Shown piece by piece: positions 41,964 through 51,612 of a stretch of DNA of 64,000 nt (position 1 is its first letter; every line of letters begins with the position of its first letter). Made by a program: the position numbers and the translations under genes. The notes under the pieces were generated by a model. It worked only from the letters and a program-made list of their open reading frames with translations, ran no database searches and had not been told where the DNA came from. The DNA comes from Flavobacterium davisii (lineage in GTDB: Bacteria > Bacteroidota > Bacteroidia > Flavobacteriales > Flavobacteriaceae), in contig NZ_CP067378.1 in assembly GCF_019565505.1 (NCBI RefSeq), forward strand, positions 3,196,501 to 3,260,500. The letters run 5' to 3'.

Positions 41964-42961
41964 AATACCATTTAGACTTAAAATATACTGGATTAAAAAG
42001 GAAGTTCTCGATACGTTTTTTTTTATTTTAAAAAGAACTCGAACAGACGGTTGAGTCTATAATTGAAATGATCATTAGTTTGAGCGCGAAGCCAATGTCG
42101 TTAAGTTAAGGAAATTTAATTCAAAAATCACTTTGTTATATTGATGATTTTAAAAAGATTATGTAATTTCTCCTTACGTCGAAATGACAATATTATGAAA
42201 ATTTTCTTGAATAAATCACCCTTCTGTTTGTCACTCCGACGCAAGGAGGAGTCGCATTATCTAATTCAATTTTTGAGCCTGCTGTGTTGTTTACTTTATG
42301 TGATTTCTCCTTATGTCGAAATGACAAGATTATGAAAATTTTCTTGAATAAATCACCGTTCTGTTTGTCACTCCGACGCAAGGAGGAGTCGCTTAATCTA
42401 ATTCAATTTTTGAGCGTGCTGTGTTGTTTACTTTATGTGATTTCTCCTTACGTCGAAATGACAAGATTATGAAAATTTTCTTGAATAAATCACCCTTCTG
42501 TTTGTCACTCCGACGCAAGGAGGAGTCGCATAATCTAATTCAATTTTTGAGCCTGCTGTGTTGTTTACTTTATGTGATTTCTCCTTATGTCGAAATGACA
42601 AGATTATGAAAATTTTCTTGAATAAATCACCCTTCTGTTTGTCACTCCGACGCAAGGAGGAGTCGCTTAATCTAATTCAATTTTTGAGCCTGCTGTGTTG
42701 TTTACTTTATGTGATTTCTCCTTATGTCGAAATGACAAGATTATGAAAATTTTCTTGAATAAATCACCCTTCTGTTTGTCACTCCGACGCAAGGAGGAGT
42801 CGCTTAATCTAATTCAATTTTTGAGCGTGCTGTGTTGTTTACTTTATGTGATTTCTCCTTGCGTCGGGATGAAACGAGAGGCTTAACTTAATGACATTGA
42901 GCGCGAAGCGCATCGAGAACGAACACTCATTTTTGTTGTTTTTGTAGAGGTGCTATTTTTA
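41963..42961. repeat. Duplicated block, copy B (five 137-bp units inside)
   Basis: Same block as 41005-41590 but with five 137-bp units (starting near 42178, 42315, 42452, 42589, 42726), so the length difference (~411 bp) equals exactly three units. Its right edge lies against a truncated integrase. Confidence 0.88.
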
Positions 42962-43288
42962 AAAAGAAAAAATCCTTATCCATAATTTTTGGAAGTTTAC
43001 GCTCCGAGCGTGGATATTGAATGTACTTGAATTTCATCGGTTGTTTTATAACTTTTTGATAAAACAACTTCAACGCAGATAACGCGTGACACATTGTGTT
43101 TCTGGTTTTAAATTGGAGCAACCAATTTTTGATTGATTGCTCGTTAATTTTGAAGGCTCTGTAAATTGTCCGTTGTGGTTTCTTAAAAGCAACTCAACTT
43201 GGCAGCTGTAGTTCTTAATAGTATTTTCGGAATAGTTTTTCAACTTCAACTCATTCCGATACAATTGAGTGTACTTAGGAATATTCAT
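42962..43288 (-). pseudogene. Truncated tyrosine recombinase (integrase) N-terminal fragment
   Basis: From ATG 43288: 'MNIPKYTQLYRNELKLKNYSENTIKNYSCQVE', then after indels near 43150 'INEQSIKNWLLQFKTRNTMCHALSALKLFYQKVI' and 'YPRSERKLPKIMDKDF'. This is the SAM-like N-terminal (core-binding) domain of XerD/integron-type integrases. The catalytic domain (R..HxxR..Y) is absent; the frame ends at the edge of repeat block B. It is probably a remnant of the recombinase that once moved this region or part of it. Confidence 0.75.
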
Positions 43289-43449
43289 GATGTAAAGTGT
43301 TTGTTTTATTAGGGATTTATAAAATGGAATACATATAGTAGTTGTGTGCAAGGCTAAACGACCTCTTCAACCAAACTTGAGCAAACAATTTTTGAAATAG
43401 AAAATTCATATTTTTGCCATGCCAAAATGTTTTTTAAGACAACACTATT

Positions 43450-44310
43450 ATGGATGTTACAAATTTTCCGGGAGATTTATTTGAAAATAACTACACGGAC
43501 ACTTCAGATCTGCAAATTGCTAACTACGAGGTGTATAAACATGTTTCCAAAAATAAAATTAAACTAAACAAAAATGTATTCAGTTTTTTATTGGACGGAC
43601 AAAAGGACATTCACTTTTCGAATGACATCGTTTCGATAGATGATACACAATCCTTACTCCTTGCATCGGGGAATTTTTTAACAACAGAACTTGTAGGGAC
43701 AAATAGTTATAGTTGCCTTCTCTTTTTCTTTTCTCAAAAAAACATTAATGATTTTTTACTGAAATATGGACATTTATTCAACCCAAGGGACTTTAATAAA
43801 ACACCTACCAGTAGTCCCTATTTCCTTATACAAAAAGACAATTTTATTATCCATTTTATTAATTCTATTCAACAAATTTATGGCTTGAATCAAACAATCT
43901 CTCAAAAGATTCTGGAATTGAAATTTAAAGAAATTATGTTGTATCTGGTTGATAAATATGGGCAAAGTTTTTTTGTTTATCTACATTCATTGTTAATCAA
44001 TGAAAGAGAATTATCTTTTAAAATGGTCATTGAAGAAAATCTGTACACGAGTTTGAATATTGAAGAGATCGCTTTTCTATGTAATATGAGTCTGTCTACT
44101 TTTAAGCGAAAATTTATACAATTATATCAAGAGTCTCCAGGAAAATGGTTTCAACTAAAACGGCTAAACAAAGCCAAAAAATTATTGCTTAATAATGAAG
44201 CGACACCATCAGAAATCTATATGGACTTTGGCTATGACAGCTTATCAAATTTTAGCACAGCCTTTAAAAATGAATTTGGTTACAGTCCAAACAACATGAA
44301 GAAAACTTGA
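43450..44310 (+). CDS. AraC-family transcriptional regulator
   Basis: A 286-residue protein. The N-terminal ~180 residues resemble an ExsA-type sensing domain; the C-terminal AraC DNA-binding domain (about 185-284) has both HTHs: 'LNIEEIAFLCNMSLSTFKRKFIQLYQESPGKWFQLKRLNKAKKLL' and 'EIYMDFGYDSLSNFSTAFKNEFGYSPN'. It lies 100 bp upstream of a small monooxygenase gene on the same strand, which it may control. Confidence 0.9.
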   Translation: MDVTNFPGDLFENNYTDTSDLQIANYEVYKHVSKNKIKLNKNVFSFLLDGQKDIHFSNDIVSIDDTQSLLLASGNFLTTELVGTNSYSCLLFFFSQKNINDFLLKYGHLFNPRDFNKTPTSSPYFLIQKDNFIIHFINSIQQIYGLNQTISQKILELKFKEIMLYLVDKYGQSFFVYLHSLLINERELSFKMVIEENLYTSLNIEEIAFLCNMSLSTFKRKFIQLYQESPGKWFQLKRLNKAKKLLLNNEATPSEIYMDFGYDSLSNFSTAFKNEFGYSPNNMKKT

Positions 44311-44410
44311 CCTTTTTTCATAAGTTTTTGAGCTAAATAAAAAAACATCACAAGCTTAAATGAGCTAGATTTGTTAAAACAAAATTAGTTTAATTTAAAA
44401 ATAATAAGAC

Positions 44411-44704
44411 ATGAAAAAGTTAGGATTATTAGTTCGACTGGAAGCAAAAGCAGGAAATGAAAAAAATGTTGAAGAGTTTATTACAAGTGCGTTACCACTT
44501 GCTAATGAAGAAGCCGGTACTATTACGTGGTATGCGTTCCGCATTGACTCTTCTACATTTGGAATTTTTGACACTTTTTCAGATGAAGAAGGCAGACAAG
44601 CACATCTTGGTGGTAAGATTGCAAAGGCGCTAATGGAAAATGCACCTGAATTATTAGCTTCTCCACCATCTATTGAGCAATTGGACGTTTTAGCGGCTAA
44701 ATAA
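44411..44704 (+). CDS. Antibiotic biosynthesis monooxygenase (ABM) domain protein
   Basis: A 97-residue single-domain protein: 'KKLGLLVRLEAKAGNEKNVEEFITSALPLANEEAGTITWYAFRIDSSTFGIFDTFSDEEGRQAHLGGKIAKAL'. This matches the ABM/YgiN dimeric ferredoxin-like fold, often annotated putative quinol monooxygenase; the substrate is unknown. Follows the AraC regulator; a hairpin terminator lies 26 bp downstream. Confidence 0.85.
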   Translation: MKKLGLLVRLEAKAGNEKNVEEFITSALPLANEEAGTITWYAFRIDSSTFGIFDTFSDEEGRQAHLGGKIAKALMENAPELLASPPSIEQLDVLAAK

Positions 44705-44730
44705 ACATACCACAATTATTCTAAAATGGT

Positions 44731-44773
44731 AGCCTGTCAAAGTTCTGTAAATGAATTTGGACAGGCTTCCTTT
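44731..44773 (+). terminator. Terminator after the ABM gene
   Basis: AGCCTGTC / GACAGGCT with a 21-base loop, followed by the T-containing TCCTTTGCTT. Confidence 0.6.
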
Positions 44774-44912
44774 GCTTACAAAACAGCTTGATAAAAAAAC
44801 AAATTTTGATAATAGAACTTCTTCTAAGGAAGGGAAGGAGGTGGGCAATTATTAGTTTGTTTTCGGGCAGCCTTGTTATTTGTAATATTACTTAAGAGTG
44901 AATATTTTTCGT

Positions 44913-45634
44913 TTAAAAATTAGGAGATAGATCGTATTTTTTATAGAAGCTATCTAAAGCTTCTACTACCTCATCTTCTGAGTCAACAACTTTTATTAAG
45001 TTCATGTCTTCAGGATTTGCATTTTTTTGTTTGTCTATCATGGTATTTTTAATCCAATCAAGTAATCCACTCCAAAATTCTGTTCCAACAAGGATAATGG
45101 GAAAACGACCGATCTTTTTGGTTTGAATTAAGGTAATAGCTTCAAAAAGTTCGTCTAAAGTGCCAAAGCCACCGGGCATTACAACAAAACCTTGAGAGTA
45201 TTTTACAAACATTACTTTGCGAACAAAGAAATAATCAAAATTTAAATTTTTATCCTTGTCTATATAAGGGTTGTAATGTTGTTCAAAAGGGAGTTCAATG
45301 TTTAAGCCAACTGATATCCCTTCTCCACGATGTGCTCCTTTGTTACCTGCTTCCATAATACCGGGCCACCACCCGTGATAACGCCATATCCAGCCTTGGT
45401 AATTTTATAAGCAATTCGTTCAGCTAATTGATAATATTTGTCTTCAGGTTTTGTTCTTGCTGAACCAAAAATAGATACACAAGGCCCTATACGCGCCATT
45501 GTTTCGTAACCATTTACGAATTCAGACATGATTTTAAAAATAGCCCAAGAATCATTTGAGCGTATTTCGTTCCAAGTTTTTTGTTTTAGTTTGTCTTGGA
45601 TTCTTTCGTCTTCATTTGAAAATATTTCTTTCAT
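44913..45634 (-). CDS. LOG-family (TIGR00730) Rossmann-fold protein (frameshifted)
   Basis: A nucleotide 5'-monophosphate phosphoribohydrolase-type protein (lysine decarboxylase-like fold). 'FGSARTKPEDKYYQLAERIAYKITKAGYGVITGGGPGIMEAGNKGAH', then 'VMPGGFGTLDELFEAITLIQTKKIGRFPIILVG', the PGGxGTxxE signature. The break at 45360 is repaired by one extra G in the Gly-Pro-Gly stretch (the only G/C-run deletion among these breaks). Start set at ATG 45634 ('MKEIFSNEDERIQDKL'). About 240 residues. Lies 74 bp downstream of uvrA on the same strand. Confidence 0.88.
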
Positions 45635-45708
45635 CGTCTTGTTATTGTGAGTCTTTTTTGATTTTAGACTCAATTATTATTGTTACAATTTTTAAAAAAA
45701 TCAGCCGA

Positions 45709-48551
45709 CTAAGATAATTCTTTTTTAAGAATTGAGCAGTATAACTTTTTTTATTTTTAATTATTTCTTCGGGTGTTCCCTTTGCTATGATTTCGCCTCC
45801 TCCTTTTCCGCCCTCATATCCTACATCTATAATGTAGTCAGCCAGTTTTATAACATCCAAGGTTGTGCTCTATAATTAATACACTATTTCCTTTGTCAAC
45901 TAGTTTTTGAATTACATTCATTAATACTCGGATATCTTCAAAATGTAAGCCAGTAGTAGGTTCATCCATTATATAAAAAGTATTTCCAGTATCTTTTTTG
46001 GAAAGTTCGGTAGCCAGTTTAATTCGTTGTGCTTCACCACCAGAAAGGGTTGTACTTTGTTGTCCTAGTGTAATATAACCTAGTCCTACATCTTGAATTG
46101 TTTTGATTTTTCGATATATTTTGGGTATGTTTTCAAAAAAAACAACGGCTTCATCTACAGTCATGTCTAGTACATCTGAAATAGATTTACTTTTATATCG
46201 AATTTCTAAAGTTTCTCTGTTAAAACGTTTTCCTTGGCAAGTTTCACATTCTACATATACATCAGGAAGAAAACTCATTTCAATAGTACGCACACCGCTT
46301 CCTTCGCAAGTTTCACAGCGTCCACCCGCTACATTAAAGCTAAAACGACCGGGTTTGTATCCTCTTATTTGTGCTTCAGGGGTTTGGGTGTATAAAGATC
46401 GGATTTCTGAAAAAACATCAGTATAAGTGGCTGGGTTAGATCTGGGAGTTCGACCTATTGGACTCTGATCAATGTCTATTACTTTATCTATATGTTCTAA
46501 CCCTTCTATTTTTTTATAAGGTTGTGGTTTTTTTACCGCATTGAAAAAATGTTGGTTTAGAATAGGGTAGAGGGTTTCGTTAATTAAGGTTGATTTACCT
46601 GATCCAGATACACCTGTTACGCAGATTAATTGGCCTAATGGAAATTCTACGGAAATATTTTTTAGATTGTTGCCTGTTGCGCCTGTGAGCTTGATTTTTT
46701 TCCATTTCCTTCACGACGTTTTTCAGGAATTTCTATTTTCATTTTACCGCTCATAAATTGAGCCGTAATGGTGTCTTGTTTTAGTAAGTTTTGTGGAGTT
46801 CCTTGGCTGATGATTTGTCCACCGTAACGTCCGGCTTTAGGGCCTATATCTATTACATGATCTGCTCTTTCAATCATGTCTTTGTCGTGTTCTACGACTA
46901 AAACAGAGTTGCCTATATCACGTAGTTGTTCTAAGGAATGGATTAGTTTTTCATTATCTCTTTGGTGTAAGCCGATACTTGGTTCGTCTAAAATATATAG
47001 TACCCCTACTAATTGTGATCCAATTTGTGTGGCTAATCTAATACGTTGCGCTTCGCCTCCTGAGAGAGATTTGGAGCTTCTGCTTAAAGAAAGGTAATTT
47101 AAACCTACATCAACTAAAAATTGTAAACGTGTTTTGATTTCTTTTACTATTTCAGAAGCGATTGTTTTTTGTTTTTCTGTTAAATGGTTTTCTAATTGGT
47201 TAAACCATTGACTTAAATCGGTTATATCTGTGTTTGATAAATCTTGTATATTTTTATCGTTAATTTTAAAATAGAGTGCTTCTTTTTTTAAGCGAGATCC
47301 ATTGCATTCTGGGCAGTTTACTTCATCCATAAAATCTTTAGCCCAACGTTTTATAGAGGTAGATTCTGTTTCGTTGTGTTGGTTTTTGATGAAATTAGCA
47401 ATTCCTTCAAATTCTATTTTATATTCTTTTGTTACACCTGCTGTTTTTGAAGTGATAGTAAATTTTTCATTTCCACCATTCAAAATCATATTCATGGCAT
47501 CAGAAGAAATTTTTTCTATGGGATCGCTCAGTTTGAAGCCAAATTTTTCACCTATAGTTTCTAGTTGTTTGAAAATCCAAGTGGATTTATATTCGCCTAT
47601 TGCTGTAATTCCTCCGTTTTTGATTGAATTTTTTGGATCGGGAATGATTTTTTTTAAATTAATTTCATTTACCAATCCTAATCCATTACAATGGTCACAG
47701 GCTCCTTTGGGTGAGTTGAAAGAAAATAAATTGGGTTCTGGATTTTGATAAGAAATTCCAGTAGAAGGGCACATTAAGTTTCGGCTAAAGTATCTGATTG
47801 CTCCTGAATCTTGATCTAAAATAAGGAGTACATTTTCTCCATGATACATAGCTGTTTTTATACTTTCTGTTAATCGCTTTTCACTATCTGAGGAATGATC
47901 TACAACCAATCGATCAATAACAATTTCTATATCGTGAGTTTTGTAGCGATCTAATTTCATTCCTGTTACAATGTCTTGAACCTGTCCGTTTACGCGTACT
48001 TTTAAGAAGCCTTGTTTGGCTATTTGTTGAAATAATTCAGCATAATGGCCTTTACGAGCTCGAATGACTGGTGCTAAGATATTTATTCGCTTTTGGTTGA
48101 AATTGTTAAGAATCAAATCTTTGATTTGTTCATCAGAATAAGAAACCATTTTTTCACCAGTATTATAACTGTAAGCGTCGCCTGCACGAGCAAAAAGTAA
48201 ACGGAGAAAATCGTAGATTTCAGTAATTGTTCCTACGGTAGAACGGGGGCTTTTGCTGGTTGTTTTTTGTTCAATAGCAATAACAGGTGAAAGTCCGTCT
48301 ATTTTGTCTACATCAGGGCGTTCTAATCCTCCTAAAAATTGACGAGCATAGGCTGAAAATGTTTCGATATAACGACGCTGACCCTCTGCATAGATAGTAT
48401 CAAATGCTAGTGATGATTTTCCAGAACCAGATAAGCCTGTTATGACAACTAGTTTTTCTCGTGGAATGCTGATGTCTATATTTTTTAGATTGTGCGCGCG
48501 AGCACCTATAATTTCAATATTTTCCTCTGTATGTTGCATAAAATTAAGCAA
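45709..48551 (-). CDS. uvrA: Excinuclease ABC subunit A (three frameshifts)
   Basis: Damage-recognition ATPase of nucleotide excision repair. Two ABC modules: first Walker A '[17 protein letters not shown]' and signature '[12 protein letters not shown]', second Walker A '[14 protein letters not shown]' and signature '[12 protein letters not shown]', with zinc fingers ('CDHCNGLG', 'CPECNGSRL', 'CETCEGSG', 'CETCQGKRF'). Breaks near 46697 (one A missing), 45855 (one C extra) and 45728 (one A missing) are all at homopolymers; restored length is 947 residues, normal for UvrA, ending 'FLKKELS'. Start ATG 48551 reads '[25 protein letters not shown]'; the second Met is the more usual start. Confidence 0.95.
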
Positions 48552-48683
48552 AATACAAATGTAGTTTTTTTGGATTAAATGAGGGGGTTAATCACTTTTT
48601 AAAATTTGTTAAAGATTTTAGAGATAAATGAGTTTTTTATTTGATTTTCTAAAATTATAGAAAAAGTCAAGTATATGTATAAA

Positions 48684-48706
48684 GAAGCCCACTTAAAGTG
48701 GGCTTT
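48684..48706 (-). terminator. Terminator after the tRNA-Arg cluster
   Basis: AAGCCCACT / AGTGGGCTT hairpin with a 3-base loop, just downstream of the last tRNA on the minus strand, followed by a T-rich stretch. Confidence 0.75.
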
Positions 48707-48707
48707 G

Positions 48708-48781
48708 TGACCTCGACAGGATTCAAACCTGTAACCTTCTGAGCCGTAATCAGATGCGCTATTCAGTTGCGCCACGAGGCC
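48708..48781 (-). tRNA. tRNA-Arg(ACG), copy 3 of 3
   Basis: Minus-strand cloverleaf: acceptor GGCCTCG/CGAGGTC with discriminator A, anticodon loop TTACGGC (ACG) and T-loop GGTTTGAATCC. Identical to the other two copies. Confidence 0.96.
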
Positions 48782-48805
48782 AATAATAAGTATTTGTTTT
48801 TTTTG

Positions 48806-48879
48806 TGACCTCGACAGGATTCAAACCTGTAACCTTCTGAGCCGTAATCAGATGCGCTATTCAGTTGCGCCACGAGGCC
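48806..48879 (-). tRNA. tRNA-Arg(ACG), copy 2 of 3
   Basis: Identical to the other copies; spacers of 24 and 21 bp of AT-rich sequence (ATAAGTATTTGTTTTTT). Confidence 0.96.
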
Positions 48880-48900
48880 AATATAAGTATTTGTTTTTTG

Positions 48901-48974
48901 TGACCTCGACAGGATTCAAACCTGTAACCTTCTGAGCCGTAATCAGATGCGCTATTCAGTTGCGCCACGAGGCC
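48901..48974 (-). tRNA. tRNA-Arg(ACG), copy 1 of 3
   Basis: Promoter-proximal copy, identical in sequence to the other two. Confidence 0.96.
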
Positions 48975-49018
48975 GTTAAATCAATCAGATCATTTATTAA
49001 ACTTCCTGATTGCGGGTG

Positions 49019-49048
49019 CAAATGTAGAAAATTTTATTTATCTTGCAA
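49019..49048 (-). promoter_or_regulatory. Promoter of the tRNA-Arg cluster
   Basis: On the minus strand TACATTTG (TAnnTTTG) at 49019-49026 and TTG at 49046-49048 with a 19-bp spacer, the same geometry as the rpsF and tRNA-Val promoters. It lies back to back with the apt gene. Confidence 0.85.
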
Positions 49049-49065
49049 AATAAAATTTGTAAAAA

Positions 49066-49578
49066 ATGAGTTTAGATCAGTATTTTCGTGATATTCAGGA
49101 CTTTCCGAAAGAAGGTATTTTGTTTAAAGATATTACGCCGCTCTTATTAAATCCCTCAGCAAGACATGAAGTTCTTGAAAAACTTTTATTAGAATTAAGA
49201 AATATTCAAATTGATAAAGTAGTGGGAGTAGAGTCTAGAGGGTTTTTCTTTGGAATGATGTTAGCTCAGGAGTTAAATGTAGGTTTTGTTCCTGTAAGGA
49301 AAAAAAATAAATTACCCTATAAAACCGTTTCTGCTCGTTATGAGTTAGAATACGGGCAAGATGTTTTAGAAATGCACATTGATGCTATTGAAAAGGGAGA
49401 TAAAGTTTTAATACATGACGACGTGTTAGCAACAGGAGGTACTGCTAAAGCGGTTTGTGAATTGGTAGAAAAATTAGGAGGGGAGGTTATTCAGTGTAAT
49501 TTTCTTATGGAATTGACTTTTTTAGATGGACGTAAGAAATTAGCAGGTAAACCAATATTCTCCGCTATTGCTTATTAG
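49066..49578 (+). CDS. apt: Adenine phosphoribosyltransferase
   Basis: Salvages adenine to AMP using PRPP. A 170-residue protein: 'DYFRDIQDFPKEGILFKDITPLL'-type N-terminus, 'VVGVESRGFFFG', 'GFVPVRKKNKLPYKT', 'YELEYGQDVLEMH' and PRPP loop 'KVLIHDDVLATGGTAKA'. Unbroken. Its last 14 bases overlap the end of a convergent small gene. Confidence 0.97.
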   Translation: MSLDQYFRDIQDFPKEGILFKDITPLLLNPSARHEVLEKLLLELRNIQIDKVVGVESRGFFFGMMLAQELNVGFVPVRKKNKLPYKTVSARYELEYGQDVLEMHIDAIEKGDKVLIHDDVLATGGTAKAVCELVEKLGGEVIQCNFLMELTFLDGRKKLAGKPIFSAIAY

Positions 49579-49714
49579 TAAGAGCTCTTGTTGTTATGTA
49601 GTAACGATAAGCTAATATAGCTAACTGCCATTTTTTAGCCTTAGCAGGATCTAGTTGTTGTTTGCTAAAACTAGGTAAAATGATTTTATTGATTTTTGCT
49701 AAAATTTTATACAT
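49565..49714 (-). CDS. Conserved small basic protein (sometimes labelled SsrA-binding)
   Basis: A 49-residue frame, 'MYKILAKINKIILPSFSKQQ...LDPAKAKKWQLAILAYRYYI...', missing from normal ORF lists because of length. I recognise the pattern K-I-L-P-S-(Y/F)-S-K...D-(P/L)-x-K-A-x-K-W-Q-L-A-I-x-x-(W/Y)-(R)-Y-(Y/F)-(I/V)-T-T-(K/R)-A-L as a widespread flavobacterial small protein, which databases sometimes call SsrA-binding protein, though it is far shorter than SmpB and unrelated in length. It is highly basic and amphipathic. It overlaps the apt 3' end by 14 bp, tail to tail. Confidence 0.75.
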   Translation of the reverse strand: MYKILAKINKIILPSFSKQQLDPAKAKKWQLAILAYRYYITTRALTNKQ

Positions 49715-50152
49715 ACTTTTTTTTACAAAAGTAATAAAAAATCATATAGCATACCCAAAGAGTATTCTTTTGTATAGGGGCTCTTTTGGATTTTATATTC
49801 TTTGATTAGAAAAATAAAGATATATGAAAAAGTAACAATTGTTCATTTGTAGCAAGTATGCTTAAATAAAATATCGTTAGTCTTGCCAAGTTAAAGGTTG
49901 GGGTAGGGTATTTAAACCTTTTGTTCGAACAAGTGAAGCTAAGTCGTATTGTTAACATTGTGTGACTTAGCTTTGCCCGTTCATTTCATTTGAGTTTCCT
50001 TTTGGTCGAATGGCTGAATTGCGACCTTTTTAGTATAATTTAATTAAACCCAGATTCCGCATTAGACTTCGTTGTGAAACAAAATTTTTCAATAAATTCA
50101 AGTTTAATTGATCTTTTATAAAAAAAGATGTTGTAAAATGTTGATCGTTGTT
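49715..50152. other. Intergenic region with hairpin and repeat remnant
   Basis: No gene seen. It contains an imperfect-loop hairpin AGCTAAGTC / GACTTAGCT (49937-49945 and 49964-49972) and, at 50043-50075, AAACCCAGATTCCGCATTAGACTTCG, a solo end of the dispersed repeat family found at 41589 and 52905. Confidence 0.5.
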
Positions 50153-51358
50153 TTAAAATTCGATTACAATTTGATTTCGTATCAAATCATCTAAAGTCTC
50201 ATGTTGACGTATTAAATAAGCAGTTTGATCTTTCCATAATACCTCTGCAGGTTTAAAGCGAGAATTGTAGTTAGAGGCCATCGTGAAAGCATAGGCTCCA
50301 GCATTTTTAAAAGCTAAAATATCCCCTTCTTTAATTTCTGATATTTTTTTATTGGTAGCAAAAGTATCGGTTTCGCAAATGTATCCTACTATGGTATAAA
50401 AACGTTCTTTCCCTTTTGGATTGGATATATTTATAATTTGATGCTCAGATCCATAAAGCATTGGGCGTATCAAGTGATTAAAACCAGAATCGACTCCTGC
50501 AAATACAGTAGAAGTAGTTTGTTTAACTACATTAACTTTTGTTAAAAAGATTCCAGCTTCGCTAACTAAAAATTTACCTGGTTCAAACATTAGAGTTAAT
50601 TCTCTTCCATATTCTTTTTCAAAAGTATTGAAACGTTTGCTTAATTTTTTTCCTAATTCCTCAATGTCTGTTTCTATGTCCCCTTTTTTGTAAGCTACCT
50701 TAAAACCACTTCCCAAATCTATAAAATCTAATTTATTAAAATTTTTGGCTATTTCAAATAATATTTCAGTTGCTTCTAAGAAAACTTCTATATCTAAAAT
50801 ATCAGAACCTGTGTGCATGTGTAATCCATTAATGTGCATGCCAGTATTTTTTACAATTCTAAGAATATGAGGTAATTGATGTATAGATATTCCAAATTTA
50901 CTGTCAATATGTCCAACCGAAATATTAGCATTGCCTCCAGCCATAATATGAGGATTTATACGTATACATACAGGAGTTTTTGGATGTTTGTTGCCAAATT
51001 GTTCTAGAATAGATAAATTGTCAATGTTGATTTGAACACCTAATTCAGAAGCAGTTTCTATTTCTTGTAAAGAAACGCCATTAGGGGTGAAGATTATTTT
51101 TTCAGGTGTAAAGCCAGCTAATAGTCCAAGTTGAACTTCCTGTATAGAAACCGTATCAAGTCCTGAATTTAATTTGTTAAATACTTTTAAAATGGAAAGG
51201 TTTGATAAGGCTTTGACAGCATAATTTATTTGAAGCTTTTCTACTTTGTTAAAAGCATTGATTAGTCGGTTATACTGATTTTCAATTTTTTCTGCATGAT
51301 AAATATATAAAGGAGCTCCGTATGACTGTTCGATTTGTAATAAATTAATTTCTTCCAT
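50153..51358 (-). CDS. lysA: Diaminopimelate decarboxylase
   Basis: PLP enzyme making L-lysine from meso-diaminopimelate. A 401-residue fold III decarboxylase: 'YGAPLYIYHAEKI', PLP Lys in 'INYAVKALSNLSILKVF', 'GLDTVSIQEVQLGLLAGF', 'RINPHIMAGGNANISVGHIDSKFGI', 'GLHMHTGSDI', 'DLGSGFKVAY', 'FEPGKFLVSEAG' and 'GYICETDTFATN', with 'GAYAFTMASNYN' at the end. Unbroken. Divergent from sucC. Confidence 0.96.
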   Translation of the reverse strand: MEEINLLQIEQSYGAPLYIYHAEKIENQYNRLINAFNKVEKLQINYAVKALSNLSILKVFNKLNSGLDTVSIQEVQLGLLAGFTPEKIIFTPNGVSLQEIETASELGVQINIDNLSILEQFGNKHPKTPVCIRINPHIMAGGNANISVGHIDSKFGISIHQLPHILRIVKNTGMHINGLHMHTGSDILDIEVFLEATEILFEIAKNFNKLDFIDLGSGFKVAYKKGDIETDIEELGKKLSKRFNTFEKEYGRELTLMFEPGKFLVSEAGIFLTKVNVVKQTTSTVFAGVDSGFNHLIRPMLYGSEHQIINISNPKGKERFYTIVGYICETDTFATNKKISEIKEGDILAFKNAGAYAFTMASNYNSRFKPAEVLWKDQTAYLIRQHETLDDLIRNQIVIEF

Positions 51359-51574
51359 TTTTAAAATTTTGATAAAAGTATAAAGTTCTTTTTTTTGAAG
51401 AAAATAAATAGGGATTTAAAATAAAATTACAACAAAATGTTTTTTTTGTAACATTTTTATTTAATAGGATCCTTAAATAAAAGATGAATTTAAAGATTAG
51501 AAATGAAGTAAACTTAATATTTAATAACTTTAAATAAAAGTTGATTTGGATTATATTTTTCTTTTTAAAATTAT

Positions 51575-51582
51575 TATTTTTG
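51575..51582 (+). promoter_or_regulatory. Candidate -7 element for sucC
   Basis: TATTTTTG matches TAnnTTTG, 30 bp before the sucC start. No clear TTG at the expected -33 position. Confidence 0.5.
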
Positions 51583-51612
51583 TGGCACTTTATAAAAGTC
51601 AAAAGAAATATT

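Noticed and set aside
41180..42886. Series of ~62-residue frames on both strands (MLFTLCDF..., MRRSDKQ...)
   Set aside because: They are shadows of the 137-bp repeat units and recur with each unit.
40617..42961. Possible CRISPR array
   Set aside because: The repeats are contiguous tandem units without unique spacers, and no cas genes lie nearby.
47302..47748. Plus-strand frame opposite uvrA
   Set aside because: Antisense shadow of a well-supported gene.
51541..51612. Upstream 24-codon extension of sucC
   Set aside because: SucC proteins begin at MNLHEYQGKQ, and the extension would include the promoter -7 element.
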